A stretch of 64,000 nucleotides of DNA from Candidatus Chloroploca asiatica (GCF_002532075.1 NZ_LYXE01000078.1:16695-80694), one strand, 5' to 3'; shown: positions 51,374-60,467, counted from the first letter of the stretch. The notes: generated by a model not told the origin, from the letters alone. Numbers and translations are program-made.

Positions 51374-52333
51374 ATGGGCTTCCTCGCTGAATATTTGCAG
51401 ACTATGTTTAAGCAGCAATGTCCAATCGGCTGGACGTGTCACACCGAACAACGCCTTCTTTCAGAAACATTTGAGCGGCGTATGGGCTATTCATCGCGAG
51501 TTGATGTGCTGTTTCGCCATAACGATGGACGACACGCGGTGTGGGTTGAATTTGAAGTCAGTCGTGCGGATCCGGTCGCAAACCATGCAAAGTTTCTGGT
51601 TGCTCATGCGCGGAATTCGAAGCTGCATCACGACACCTTTATCTCTATGGTCAGCCCACATGTCGCCTATGGGCGCTCTCATCTCGCAGCCAATATGATT
51701 TTTTTGATGCGGAAGATGGGGGTGCAATCGTTTCAGACAACCTTGCTTCCGCAGTTTACAGCTGCTCAAATTAAACAATTAAATGCTTTATCAATAGATC
51801 TTATACAAGCGTATCCTGATCTTTATCCAGATCGGGAGGTAGAGCGGGTGTTCACTCTGATTGCTCCAGTTGTTGCAATGGATCAGCGGCGCTTGCATTT
51901 TGTGGGGAATATGCTGGAAGTAATGCTGAATATACAAACCTGGAACGAGCAGATTCACCATGTAGATGCTCAAGCTGTTTGGGGGAAACGTACGGTTTTG
52001 TATTTTGTTTATGATCCGCTTACCCGCACATTTGCACCATCAAAATTTTGTGGTTATCTTGTTTTAGCGGCTGATACAGAAAGCATCCACTCGGGTATGA
52101 CGATTCCTGTCTATGTTGATCTTGATCGCAATGCACCCTCATTTGACGGCTTTCGTGCCCGTACGCATTTGCAAAAGCATCTCGGCATGCTCCTGATTTC
52201 CAACGATGATCATCCGACGATCATCCGCGATTTTGAACAATGGCATCAGGGTTGTCACGAGCAAATAACCGTACATCCTCGGGGGCCAAACATTTTAGTT
52301 CCTCCCGTCTGGTTTCGTCAAACGCGTCACTAG
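51374..52333 (+). CDS. Uncharacterised protein with possible PD-(D/E)XK-like nuclease core
   Basis: The start at 51374 gives 319 residues; a GTG three codons earlier is possible. Near residue 40, SSRVDVLFRHNDGRHAVWVEFEVSRADP shows the Asp plus an E-x-E pattern of the nuclease fold. NHAKFLVAHA follows. The C-terminal half has no recognised domain, and the gene is somewhat AT-richer than its neighbours. The last codons overlap the decayed antitoxin region on the other strand. Function is inferred only. Confidence 0.5.
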   Translation: MGFLAEYLQTMFKQQCPIGWTCHTEQRLLSETFERRMGYSSRVDVLFRHNDGRHAVWVEFEVSRADPVANHAKFLVAHARNSKLHHDTFISMVSPHVAYGRSHLAANMIFLMRKMGVQSFQTTLLPQFTAAQIKQLNALSIDLIQAYPDLYPDREVERVFTLIAPVVAMDQRRLHFVGNMLEVMLNIQTWNEQIHHVDAQAVWGKRTVLYFVYDPLTRTFAPSKFCGYLVLAADTESIHSGMTIPVYVDLDRNAPSFDGFRARTHLQKHLGMLLISNDDHPTIIRDFEQWHQGCHEQITVHPRGPNILVPPVWFRQTRH

Positions 52334-52334
52334 G

Positions 52335-52445
52335 ATCGCCGGCGGGAGCCACCAAACCAAATCCAACCGGCACGATGCCAATCATCGTAATCGCCAGATT
52401 CGCCGCAAACACGGTTGCCACAAACGCGGCAAGCGTAATCCACTT
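52335..52445 (-). pseudogene. Fragment of a VUT/queuosine-precursor-transporter-like membrane protein
   Basis: In one minus frame the sequence reads KWITLAAFVATVFAANLAIT, followed by VPVGFGLVAPAG. This is the N-terminal helix and V-P-V-G-F-G-L-M-A-P-A-G motif of VUT-type transporters. It has no start codon and stops abruptly at the end of the gene on the other strand. It is a remnant only. Confidence 0.55.
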
Positions 52446-52611
52446 CGGCTGGAGAAGGGTTGCAGGCTAGAAAGGCAAGGATAGCGCGATAGGTCGCCGC
52501 CGGTAATGCTGGTTGTTTGAGGCTGAGTGACAGCAATTCGGGCAACCGATCCTGCATCTGAGCAATCTGTTCGGCTAGCGCATCAGGAATTTCAAGCGTA
52601 ATCGTTGCCAT
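52446..52611 (-). pseudogene. Truncated antitoxin-like gene
   Basis: From the ATG at 52611 the frame reads MATITLEIPDALAEQIAQMQ, then RLPELLSLSLKQPALPAATY and LACNPSPAE. This resembles short antitoxin-like proteins seen beside PIN-type toxins. After NPSPAE the frame enters the transporter fragment out of phase and ends in Cys/Arg-rich translation. The normal C terminus is lost. Confidence 0.55.
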
Positions 52612-53824
52612 AATGGCTCCTCGTGACGACATAGGCATACTGCTGTATTGTAGCATTATCGGCGAGCGATGCGTAGGCGTAGAGCTTCAACCAGTGCTAT
52701 CGACGTGTTCCCTTCGACAGGCTTAGGGAACGCATTGCAATTCCCGCCGTGCCCTCCTTGTCACCCCGCTGCGCCCTCCTTGTCACCCCGAGCGCAGCGA
52801 GGGGTCTTCCATGCGCCGCAGGGAAGATTCCTCACTGCGTTCGGAATGACAGTGATGGCGTTGCCACCCCGCTGCGCCCTCCCTGTCACCCCGCCGCGCC
52901 CTCCTTGTCACCCCGAGCGCAGCGAGGGGTCTTCCATGCGCTGCAGCGAAGATTCCTCACTGCGTTCGGAATGACATGGCTGGCGTTGCCACCCCGCCGC
53001 GCACCCTTGCCAGCCCAAGGCATCCTCCTTGCCAGTCCAAGGCATCCTCCTTGCTCCCCGCCGCGCCCGCCTTGTCACCCCGAGTATCAAATGGCCCGCG
53101 GGCCAGTGGTGCCGAGAGAAACCAGTGTGTTGCACCGGCCCGCCCATGTCACCCCGAACGAACGTGAGGGGTCTTCCATGACGATCAGTGCAGATTCCTC
53201 ACTGCGCCTACGGCTCCGTTCGGAATGACAGAGGACACGCTGGAGCCGACAACACGGTTTGTTTCTTAGGAGCGCAGCGAGGGGTCTTCCATGCGCCGCA
53301 GCGAAGATTCCTCACTACGTTCGGAATGACATGGCTGGCGTTGCCCTCCTGCCGCGCACCCTTGCCCTCCTGCCGCGCGTCCTTGCCACCCCAATGCATC
53401 CTCCCTGTCACCCCGCCGCGCCCTCCTTGTCACCCCGAGCGCAGCGAGGGGTCTTCCATGCGCCACAGCGAAGATTCCTCACTGTGTTCGGAATGACAGT
53501 GATGGCGTTGCCACCCCGCTGCGCCCTCCCTGTCACCCCGCTGCGCCCTCCTTGTCACCCCGAGCGCAGCGAGGGGTCTTCCATGCGCCGCAGTGAAGAT
53601 TCCTCACTGCGTTCGGAATGACATGGCTGGCGTTGGCACCACCCGCCGCGCGCCCTTGCCACCCCAAGGCATCCTCCGTCACCCCGCTGCGCCCGCCGTA
53701 GCACCCCGAGCGCCCGCCGTGGCACCCCGCCGCGCCAGCAATGTCACCCCGAGCGCAGCGAGGGGTCTTCCATGCGCCGCAGTGAAGATTCCTCACTGCG
53801 TTCGGAATGACAGCGGGGGCGTTG
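52612..53824. repeat. Array of 71-bp palindromic units (left part)
   Basis: Units start TGTCACCCCGAGCGCAGCGA and end in CTGCGTTCGGAATGACA. Five exact-length copies begin at 52781, 52906, 53428, 53553 and 53742, with variants at 53147-53230 and 53265-53331. Spacers carry GGCGTTGCCACCCCGC and GCGCCCTCCTTGTCACC variants. No gene is supported in this stretch. Confidence 0.85.
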
Positions 53825-54106
53825 TCACTCCCAATCCAGGCTTAAGTCAAGCCACTTCGGGTTCAACCCCTCGATCAGCGTGATCTTCTTCTCGCGGCAC
53901 CAGCCCTTAAGCTCCTGCTCACGGGTCAGCGCCGCCCAGACATCGGTGGTGCTCTCGACATAGACCAAGCGGTTGACCTTGTAGCGTGTCGTGAAACCCG
54001 GTAATACCTGCTGCTGATGCTCGGTCACCCGCCGCTGCAAGTCACTGGTGACTCCAATGTAGAGAATCCGACGGAAACTGGCCATGATGCAGACATAGTA
54101 GTGCAT
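53825..54106 (-). CDS. GIY-YIG nuclease-domain protein
   Basis: The 93 residues start MHYYVCIMASFRRILYIGVT, then SDLQRRVTEHQQQ. This is the GIY-YIG core, with YYV in place of GIY, the YIG triplet, and the catalytic Arg (in DLQRRV). RLVYVESTTDVWAALTREQELKGW gives the catalytic Glu and the REQELK tail of small family members. It makes nicks or cuts in DNA. It lies inside the 71-bp repeat array: a full unit ends 12 bp past its stop and a half unit begins about 70 bp before its start. Confidence 0.9.
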   Translation of the reverse strand: MHYYVCIMASFRRILYIGVTSDLQRRVTEHQQQVLPGFTTRYKVNRLVYVESTTDVWAALTREQELKGWCREKKITLIEGLNPKWLDLSLDWE

Positions 54107-54809
54107 GGCTGTCCCCGTTCATACTGCGACTAACTCTATCTATACCGCCAACCTGCCATACAGGGTGCGCTGCATTGTCAGATTCCTCACTGCGCTACGC
54201 TTCGTTCGGAATGACATGGCTGGCGTTGCCACCCCGCCGCGCGTCCCTGGCCCCCCCGCCGCACCCTCCATGTCACCCCGCCGCGCCCTCCCTGTCACCC
54301 CGCTGCGCCCTCCTTGTCACCCCGAGCGCAGCGAGGGGTCTTCCATGCGCCGCAGCGAAGATTCCTCACTGCGTTCGGAATGACAGTGATGGCGTTGCCA
54401 CCCCGATATGCGCGTATGCGCGGTCGCCATGCACGGATGGTAGGTGCCATCCCGCGCCTACAACTCCCCGCGAAAGGCGCGCTGCTGGAGGGAGGAGAAG
54501 AGGGTATCTAATGCTCGAAGAGCCTGTTTTGCCGATCGCTTACTATTTATGAGTGAAGAGAATGCTTCAGCGTATTTACACTGCAATTTTAAAGGGGGTG
54601 CAATCAACTCGCCGTGCAAGAATCTTTGCGCCATGTAGCGGCATGTTCACCGCCGGATGCCCAGCGCTGGGGTACACTCAGCGCAGTCATCGCTGCGTGC
54701 CAAGGCCCAACGCCGAGGGAGCGCGGCAAGCCTGCGTGTGCGCTGCTCGTGCTCAATGCGCCCCATGCTCAGCACGCGGCGCTTTCTGGGTCGCTCGAGG
54801 GGAGGTTTC
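54107..54809. repeat. Array of 71-bp units (right part) and leader of the next gene
   Basis: A half unit (54176-54215) and a full unit (54315-54385) continue the array. From about 54613 to 54809 the sequence is the conserved upstream region that is also found at 323-479. There is no intact gene. Confidence 0.75.
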
Positions 54810-55820
54810 ATGTCCTGGCTGAACGCCGTGAATGGTGACTCACGTGCCTGGTTGCTAGAGCCGGATTCCGTCAATCCAGGCATTCGCTTGTTCGCGTTAC
54901 GTGATCTGCTCGACCAGCCCGCCGATGCTGCCGAGGTCGTTGCGGCGCAGGCGGCGGTGATGCAGTACGGCCCGGTACCCGCCATTCTAGAGGCGCAACA
55001 TCCCGACGGCTACTGGCACAAACCCGGCGGCGGCTATGGCAAGTATCGCGGCACCGCCTGGCAGATCATCTTCCTCGGCGAGCTTGGTGCTGACCCAGGT
55101 GATGCACGCGTGCAGCGCGGCTGTGCGTACCTGCTCAACCACACGATCGCCGCCAATGGCGGTTTTGCATGCAGCAATACCAACAACCCCGTGCCGAGGA
55201 ACGTCGTCCATTGCCTGAACGGCAATCTGCTCGCCAGCCTGATCCGGTTAGGCTGGCTGGATGATCCGCGAGTGCAGCAAGCGCTGGTGTGGCAGATACA
55301 CGCGATCACGGGCGAGGAGCCAATCCGTTACGAGCAATCCGGCACCAGCGGCCCAGGATTCGCCTGCGCGATCAACGCGGGCCAGCCGTGCGCCTGGGGC
55401 GCAACCAAAGCCATGAAGGCGCTCGCCGCCGTGCCAATGGCTCAGCGTACACCGCTACTCCAGCAGGCCATCGCGCAGGGGGCGCAGTTGCTGCTGCGCA
55501 CGAACCTGGCCGGCGCCGACTATCCCTTCACGGGCAAGATCAGCACGGCATGGTTCAGGCTGGGCTTCCCGCTCAGCTACTGGAGCGATATCCTGGAGAC
55601 TCTGACCGTCCTGGTTACGTTAGGCTATGGCCATGATCCGCGCCTGGCGGAAGCGTATCAGTGGCTGCTGGACAAGCAAGACGCGCAGGGGCGCTGGAAG
55701 CTTGAAAACGCGCTCACTGGCAAGATGTGGATCGACCTCGAGCGCCGAGGCAAGCCGAGCAAGTGGGTCACCTTGCGTGCGTTACGGGTTGTCAAGGCTA
55801 TGGCCTACCCGTGCCCGTGA
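54810..55820 (+). CDS. Alpha/alpha-toroid (prenyltransferase/squalene-oxidase repeat) protein
   Basis: GGGGAGG five bases before the ATG at 54810 sets the start. The 336 residues contain internal repeats of helices with Q-D-G/W-type motifs, e.g. AQHPDGYWHKPGGGYGKYRGT, TIAANGGFACSNTN and DKQDAQGRWKLENALTGKMW, typical of terpene-cyclase/prenyltransferase-like toroids. Some annotations call members 'nitrogen fixation protein NifH', which is not supported. The catalytic DXDD motif is not seen, so it may be a binding or non-canonical enzyme. An internally deleted copy lies at 323-518. Confidence 0.8.
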   Translation: MSWLNAVNGDSRAWLLEPDSVNPGIRLFALRDLLDQPADAAEVVAAQAAVMQYGPVPAILEAQHPDGYWHKPGGGYGKYRGTAWQIIFLGELGADPGDARVQRGCAYLLNHTIAANGGFACSNTNNPVPRNVVHCLNGNLLASLIRLGWLDDPRVQQALVWQIHAITGEEPIRYEQSGTSGPGFACAINAGQPCAWGATKAMKALAAVPMAQRTPLLQQAIAQGAQLLLRTNLAGADYPFTGKISTAWFRLGFPLSYWSDILETLTVLVTLGYGHDPRLAEAYQWLLDKQDAQGRWKLENALTGKMWIDLERRGKPSKWVTLRALRVVKAMAYPCP

Positions 55821-55963
55821 GGTGAAACTGGACGCACCGGTGCAGTGCTATCTGCCATGGTTTCGCGTCGCCGATCCGCAGGTAACGGCGCAGTTGAGCG
55901 TGCTCGACCGTCTGCTTGCTCGCGCACCTTCTGGTGCGGGCTGGCAAGCAGAAATCGGCTCTC

Positions 55964-55996
55964 CTTAACCTGTTCTTAAGGAGGATTCGCTATACT
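55964..55996 (+). promoter_or_regulatory. Second Pho-box-like pair and -10
   Basis: CTTAACCT (55964) and CTTAAGGA (55975) are 11 bp apart, followed by CGCTATACT (TATACT 55991-55996). The layout matches the array at 38601 but has only two units. It drives the acidic-protein gene at 56041. Confidence 0.45.
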
Positions 55997-56040
55997 CAGC
56001 GTACGTTTCTCAAATCGCTCTACTGAGAGGAGTTTTCGTT

Positions 56041-56280
56041 ATGGGTACCGAGCAACAGGCGTCCATAGTTGCTACATCTGCTGAGACTGCCGGAGACCTT
56101 GTCGCATTGTCGGATCAGGAGCATCCCGAGGAGGCGCTCCCCGAAGAGCACGGCACAAGCGCTGAAGCTGAGGCTGAGGCTGAGGACGAGGACGACGAGG
56201 ACGACGACGAGGACGACGACAAGGATCAGGACGACGAGGACGAGGCCAGCAGCGACGACGACGACGACGTCAATGATTAG
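56041..56280 (+). CDS. Small Asp/Glu-rich acidic protein
   Basis: GAGAGGAG precedes the ATG. The 79 residues begin with MGTEQQASIVATSAETAGDL, then become a run of Glu/Ala and Asp with almost no hydrophobic residues (about half acidic). There is no signal or membrane segment. It is probably disordered and may bind metal or act as a charged spacer. No family is recognised. It has its own promoter and precedes the pyruvate-kinase-like gene by 120 bp. Confidence 0.6.
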   Translation: MGTEQQASIVATSAETAGDLVALSDQEHPEEALPEEHGTSAEAEAEAEDEDDEDDDEDDDKDQDDEDEASSDDDDDVND

Positions 56281-56400
56281 CAGGATAGCGGCGGCTTGCG
56301 CGCCTGAACGCCAGCAGTTACGCGCTCCTGAGTATGCACCGCGAGCATACGCTGGAACCCGCTGCAAGCCGCCGCCCGCACGTAGCTACGGAGGATCACG

Positions 56401-57948
56401 ATGACTGACGCCGAGCGTTGGCCGTTTGTCGGTGCCGACCTGCAGTACCTCCGCGACGCCGTGGGGGCGCTCCGCGCCGACGTGCTGGTCGAGGGCGGGA
56501 TGCTGCTCGACGAGTGGCAGCCCGCCATTACCCGCCCAAGTTTTTTGCCGGCCGCGCACAACCTAGCCTGCTACCTTGCCCTGCGCCGCCGCGATCTGCG
56601 GCCCCTCCAGGAGCGCCTTGCTGTGCGCGGGCTCTCGTCCCTGGGCCGCAGCGAGGCCCACGTGCTTGCCACCCTCGACGCCCTTCTGGCGCTGCTCGTC
56701 AGGGCAACGGATCCGGGTGCCTCTGACGCCCTTGCCTTTCCCAGCCGCGTCACCTTCGCGGCGGGCAGAGAGGCGATCGCACGGGAGGCCGCAAGCCTCT
56801 TCGGCCCCGGCCTCAATGGACGCAATACGCGCATCATGGTCACGGTGCCGAGCGAGGCGGCCGAGAGCCCGGCATTTGCCGAGGCCATCCTGCAGGCCGG
56901 GGCCGAGTGCGTGCGCATCAACTGCGCCCACGACTCGCCGGAGGTGTGGGAGGCGATGATCGCCAATCTGCGCCGGGCAGAGCAGGCAGTCGGTGGTGAG
57001 CGGCGGTTGCGCGTGCTGATGGATGTAGCCGGGCCCAAGGTGCGCACCGTTCGGCCCGCGAAAGAAGCCCGAGAGCGCCTCTTCATCGGCGACCGGCTCC
57101 TGCTGGTACACGACCTCGAGTCGTCTGCGCCGACGGATCTCCCCAGGGTTGCGTGTACCATCCCCGAGGTTGTGGGCCAACTCGCGCTCGACGCAGAGGT
57201 CTGGTTTGACGATGGGAAGCTTGGGGCCCGGGTCGTGGAACTGCGGGAAGAAGGCGCACTGCTCGCTATCACCCACGCTCCCCTGAAGGGCAAGAAGCTC
57301 CGCTCGGATAAGGGCCTCAACCTGACAGGAACCGACCTCGCGATCGTTCCGCTCACCGCGAAAGACCGGGCGGATCTCGCCGTGATTGCGCGGCACGCCG
57401 ACATGGTCGGCTACTCGTTTGTGCAGTCGGCTGAGGACGTGGCCCTGCTCCAGGACGCGCTCGCTGAGCATGTGGGCGACGGGAAGCCGCCAGCGCTGGT
57501 GCTGAAGATTGAGACCCGCCGGGCGGTGCAACAGCTACCCGCGTTGATCGTTCAGGCCGCGGGGCGTCAGCCGAGCGCGGTGATGATCGCCCGTGGCGAC
57601 CTGGCGGTGGAACTGGGCTACGAGCGTTTGGCGGAGATGCAGGAGGAGATCCTGTGGCTGTGCGAGGCGGCACACACGCCGGTGATCTGGGCGACCCAGG
57701 TGCTGGAGAATCTGTCGAAGGAGGGGCTACCGTCACGCGCCGAGGTCAGCGATGCGGCGCTCGCCGTCCGGGCCGAGTGTGTGATGCTCAACAAGGGGCC
57801 GTACATCGCCGAGGCCGTGCGGCTGCTGGACGGGGTGCTGCTACGGATGCAGAGCCATCAAGAAAAGAAGACCGCCCACCTGCGGGCACTCCACTCGTGG
57901 GAGGCTCTGTTCACCGAGAGCGCCGGTAGCGGGCGTGAGGCGGGCTGA
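56401..57948 (+). CDS. Pyruvate-kinase-like protein with N-terminal extension
   Basis: GGAGG before the ATG supports the start. Residues about 1-135 are an extra domain without known family. Then the PK barrel follows: TRIMVTVPSEAAESPAFAEAIL, VRINCAHDSPEVW, LMDVAGPKVRTV, GLNLTGTD, VLKIETRRAVQQLP with the catalytic Lys, IARGDLAVELGYERLAEMQ and WATQVLENLSKEGLPSRAEV. The C-terminal PK allosteric domain is missing. It may be a genuine but divergent kinase acting on pyruvate or a related enol, or a regulator. It follows the acidic-protein gene. Confidence 0.8.
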   Translation: MTDAERWPFVGADLQYLRDAVGALRADVLVEGGMLLDEWQPAITRPSFLPAAHNLACYLALRRRDLRPLQERLAVRGLSSLGRSEAHVLATLDALLALLVRATDPGASDALAFPSRVTFAAGREAIAREAASLFGPGLNGRNTRIMVTVPSEAAESPAFAEAILQAGAECVRINCAHDSPEVWEAMIANLRRAEQAVGGERRLRVLMDVAGPKVRTVRPAKEARERLFIGDRLLLVHDLESSAPTDLPRVACTIPEVVGQLALDAEVWFDDGKLGARVVELREEGALLAITHAPLKGKKLRSDKGLNLTGTDLAIVPLTAKDRADLAVIARHADMVGYSFVQSAEDVALLQDALAEHVGDGKPPALVLKIETRRAVQQLPALIVQAAGRQPSAVMIARGDLAVELGYERLAEMQEEILWLCEAAHTPVIWATQVLENLSKEGLPSRAEVSDAALAVRAECVMLNKGPYIAEAVRLLDGVLLRMQSHQEKKTAHLRALHSWEALFTESAGSGREAG

Positions 57949-58052
57949 GCGAGCGTCAAATATTAGTGCACAAATATTGTATATTTGTTTAATAATATCG
58001 ATCTGTTTATAAGCTTTTAGGTTTTACAGGCTAGCTTGGTACGGAGGCACCA

Positions 58053-58814
58053 ATGGATCAGGCCTTTGAAATTATCACGGTAGATGCCGACAATGTCGAT
58101 CAGCAGGGCTTTTTCTGCTACATGAGCAAGCGCAAGGCTCCTGGGTATACGCAGAAGCGTGCGTGGTTGGCGGCGCGCTTTGCCGAGGGGCTGACGTTGC
58201 GCATGGTTCACGAGGTTGGCGGGCGAACCGTGGGCTTCATCGAGTATATCCCCGGCGAGTTTGCCTGGCGAGCCGTTCACGCGCCAGGCTATCTGGTCAT
58301 TCATTGCGTATGGGTGGTGGGCAAAGGCAAAGGCAAGGGGTATGGAGCGCAGTTGCTTGACATGTGCCTTGACGACGCACGCGCCCAGCACAAACACGGC
58401 GTGGTGATGGTGGCCAGCGACGGCGTCTGGCTGGCAAAGAAGGAGATCTTTCTCAAGCACGGCTTCGAGGAGGTCGGGCAGGCCCCACCCTCCTTTCGTT
58501 TGCTGGTGCAGCGTATTGACGACGGGCCACTTCCCACGTTCCCCAATGATTGGCAAGCGCGCCAGGCGCGCTTCGGCGCTGGCTTGACGGTGGTTCGCAC
58601 GCCGCAATGCCCCTACATTGAGGATGCCACCAACATCATCCTGGAACTCGCAGCCGAGAAAGGCCTTCATGCGCAGGTGGTGACCTTCCAAACAGCCCAG
58701 GAGCTCCAGCAAAACTCCCCCAGTCCCTATGGCGTCTTTGGCATCGTGCTTGATGGCAAGCTGCTTAGTTATCACTACCTCCAGCGCAAGGATTTCGACA
58801 AACTCGTCGTCTGA
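58053..58814 (+). CDS. GNAT acetyltransferase with YoaP-type C-terminal domain
   Basis: The 253 residues have an acetyl-CoA-binding GNAT core: FIEYIPGEFAWRAV, VIHCVWVVGKGKGKGYGAQLL (R/Q-x-x-G-x-G/A-like loop), and VMVASDGVWLAKKEIFLKHGF. A second domain from about residue 165 (RTPQCPYIEDATNIILELAA, FGIVLDGKLLSYHYL) matches YoaP-like thiol-linked domains. It may acetylate a small molecule. An AT-rich leader (57960-58050) precedes it. The next open frame is a truncated membrane gene. Confidence 0.82.
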   Translation: MDQAFEIITVDADNVDQQGFFCYMSKRKAPGYTQKRAWLAARFAEGLTLRMVHEVGGRTVGFIEYIPGEFAWRAVHAPGYLVIHCVWVVGKGKGKGYGAQLLDMCLDDARAQHKHGVVMVASDGVWLAKKEIFLKHGFEEVGQAPPSFRLLVQRIDDGPLPTFPNDWQARQARFGAGLTVVRTPQCPYIEDATNIILELAAEKGLHAQVVTFQTAQELQQNSPSPYGVFGIVLDGKLLSYHYLQRKDFDKLVV

Positions 58815-58818
58815 GGGG

Positions 58819-59313
58819 GTGTTGCTCTCGTTTGCCCTGTTTGCCGCGCACCGCACGGTCAACCCCGGATGGGCGGGGTTGGCGCTGGTCATCGCTGCGA
58901 TTGGCGGAGCGGTCTTCTTTGCCACCAACCGCAGTTTTGCAATGTTGGCACTCAGCAACCGGTACGCCACGGCCACCGACGACGCCCAACGTGCCGCCCT
59001 GGTGGCCGCAGGCGAAGCCATGCTGGCGGTCGGGGAGAGCCATACCCCTGGCACCTTCCTGGCTTTTGCGTTGAGCCTGCTTGCCAGTTTGCTGATGGCC
59101 TGGGTGATGCTGCGCGGCGGCATCTTCAGCCGGGCCAGCGCCTATGTTGGCATGCTGGGCTTTGGGTTCCTGCTGGTCTTTGAAATCCTCTCCGTTTTTG
59201 TCCCGGCCCTGTTTGACGTTGCCATGATCTTCGCCATGATTGGCGGGATTGCCAGCATCGTCTGGTACTTCATGGTTGCCCGGCGGCTGTTCCAATTGGC
59301 GCACATACCTTGA
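58819..59313 (+). pseudogene. 5'-truncated DUF4386-like membrane protein
   Basis: The frame from a GTG at 58819 reads LLSFALFAAHRTVNPGWAGL, then LALSNRYATATDDAQRAALVAAGEAML and a series of hydrophobic helices ending ARRLFQLAHIP. This fits the C-terminal two-thirds of DUF4386 proteins (usually about 220 residues). The first helices are missing; the fusion point is right after the GNAT stop. A functional start is doubtful. Confidence 0.6.
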
Positions 59314-59645
59314 CCCTCAGGATGAGCCTATGCAATCGGCGGTGACCCAGGGCTAATGCAACGTCATTCTGATCGTCCGCAGATGACGCAGGAGAGTTAT
59401 ACTCTCGTCTCCGAATTACCCGCTGTGTCATCACCTCCATCCTGCAGCCGAGTCCCTGATTCGGTGCTGCGTCCACAGCTTTGGGGTACGAAAGAGTCTC
59501 GTTCGAGCAACCGATTCCCTGTTCCTGGGCTGCATCCACATCGCCGTGGTATGGTACCATAGCGCATGTATGTGTCTCTCTCCTAGAGAGAACCTAGAAG
59601 CAAAACGCGCTTTTGTGTTCTGAATATGCCGGGGAACATACGCTA
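59314..59645. other. Gap with half a MITE-like element
   Basis: CCAGGGCTAATGCAACGTC (59347) to CGCAGG (59392) matches one half of the element at 62176-62289. The rest includes short imperfect direct repeats (CTGCAGCCGAGTCCCTGATT, GGGCTGCATCCAC-like). There is no gene before the APH start. Confidence 0.5.
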
Positions 59646-60443
59646 ATGGGAACGCTCAACCTCTCCAACCAATTAGGCAACCTGACCAGAACATACCGTT
59701 TTGTACCGGATACAGCGGGGATGTCCCCGGCTAGTGTGTATCAATTAATCGGACGTAATGACCATCTGTATTTGAAAGTATCACCTCGCCAGTATAATGG
59801 AACGACCTACGATGTTGAGCGGGAAAAAGATGTCATGCTTTGGTTACAAGGACAATTACCTGTTCCTGAAGTCCTGCACTTCGAACAGTACGAAGGTAAC
59901 AAGTTTTTACTGATGCGTGCCGTTGACGGTGTCGTAGGATCTGAAGATTACAAACACCATCGCGACCCAAAACGCATGGTACACATCTATAGCGACGGGA
60001 TTAAGCGGTTTCATGCGATACGTATCGAAGACTGCCCGTTTGATAGCAGCGTAGACTATCGACTTGCGGAATTAGCATATTTCCTCCGCCACAACCTCGC
60101 TGACATCAATACAGAAAACTGGGAAGATGATACGCCCTTTGCTGATCCAGATGCGCTCTACGCGTTTCTGCAAACCCATAAACCAAACGAAGAACTGGTC
60201 TTTTCGCACGGTGATTTTGGCGACAGCAATATATTTATCAGAAACGATCGTATCAGTGGCCTCATCGATTTAGGAAGAAGTGGAAAAGCGGATAAATGGT
60301 ACGACATCGCATTTTGTGTCCAGTCCATCCAACATGACATAGGCAATGACAAAGCGTATGTTGATTTACTCTTTAACCTACTTGAAATCGAACCAGATTG
60401 GGCGAAGATACGGTACTACATTTTATTAGATGAGTTGTTTTAA
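59646..60443 (+). CDS. Aminoglycoside 3'-phosphotransferase (APH(3')-type)
   Basis: The 265 residues match the usual length of this enzyme group. The catalytic loop reads VFSHGDFGDSNIFIRNDRIS and the metal site GLIDLGRSGKADKWYDIAFC, both very near the APH(3') consensus; an ATP-lysine region DHLYLKVSPR and VEREKDVMLWLQG occur earlier. The enzyme phosphorylates kanamycin-type drugs. Base composition is lower in GC than its neighbours, suggesting recent transfer. The stop lies 24 bp before an attC-like site, as in gene cassettes. Confidence 0.9.
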   Translation: MGTLNLSNQLGNLTRTYRFVPDTAGMSPASVYQLIGRNDHLYLKVSPRQYNGTTYDVEREKDVMLWLQGQLPVPEVLHFEQYEGNKFLLMRAVDGVVGSEDYKHHRDPKRMVHIYSDGIKRFHAIRIEDCPFDSSVDYRLAELAYFLRHNLADINTENWEDDTPFADPDALYAFLQTHKPNEELVFSHGDFGDSNIFIRNDRISGLIDLGRSGKADKWYDIAFCVQSIQHDIGNDKAYVDLLFNLLEIEPDWAKIRYYILLDELF

Positions 60444-60467
60444 GCAAAAAAACAGTTTCCCTCAGCG

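Noticed and set aside
52669..53883. Several open frames with HPERSEGSSM-type translation
   Set aside because: They are translations of the 71-bp repeat units; the same peptide recurs in each unit.
52612..54400. Possible CRISPR array
   Set aside because: The units are 71 bp and palindromic, the spacers are repeats themselves, and no cas gene is present.
54810..55820. Annotation as nitrogen fixation protein NifH
   Set aside because: There is no P-loop or cysteine ligands of NifH; the repeats are of toroid type.
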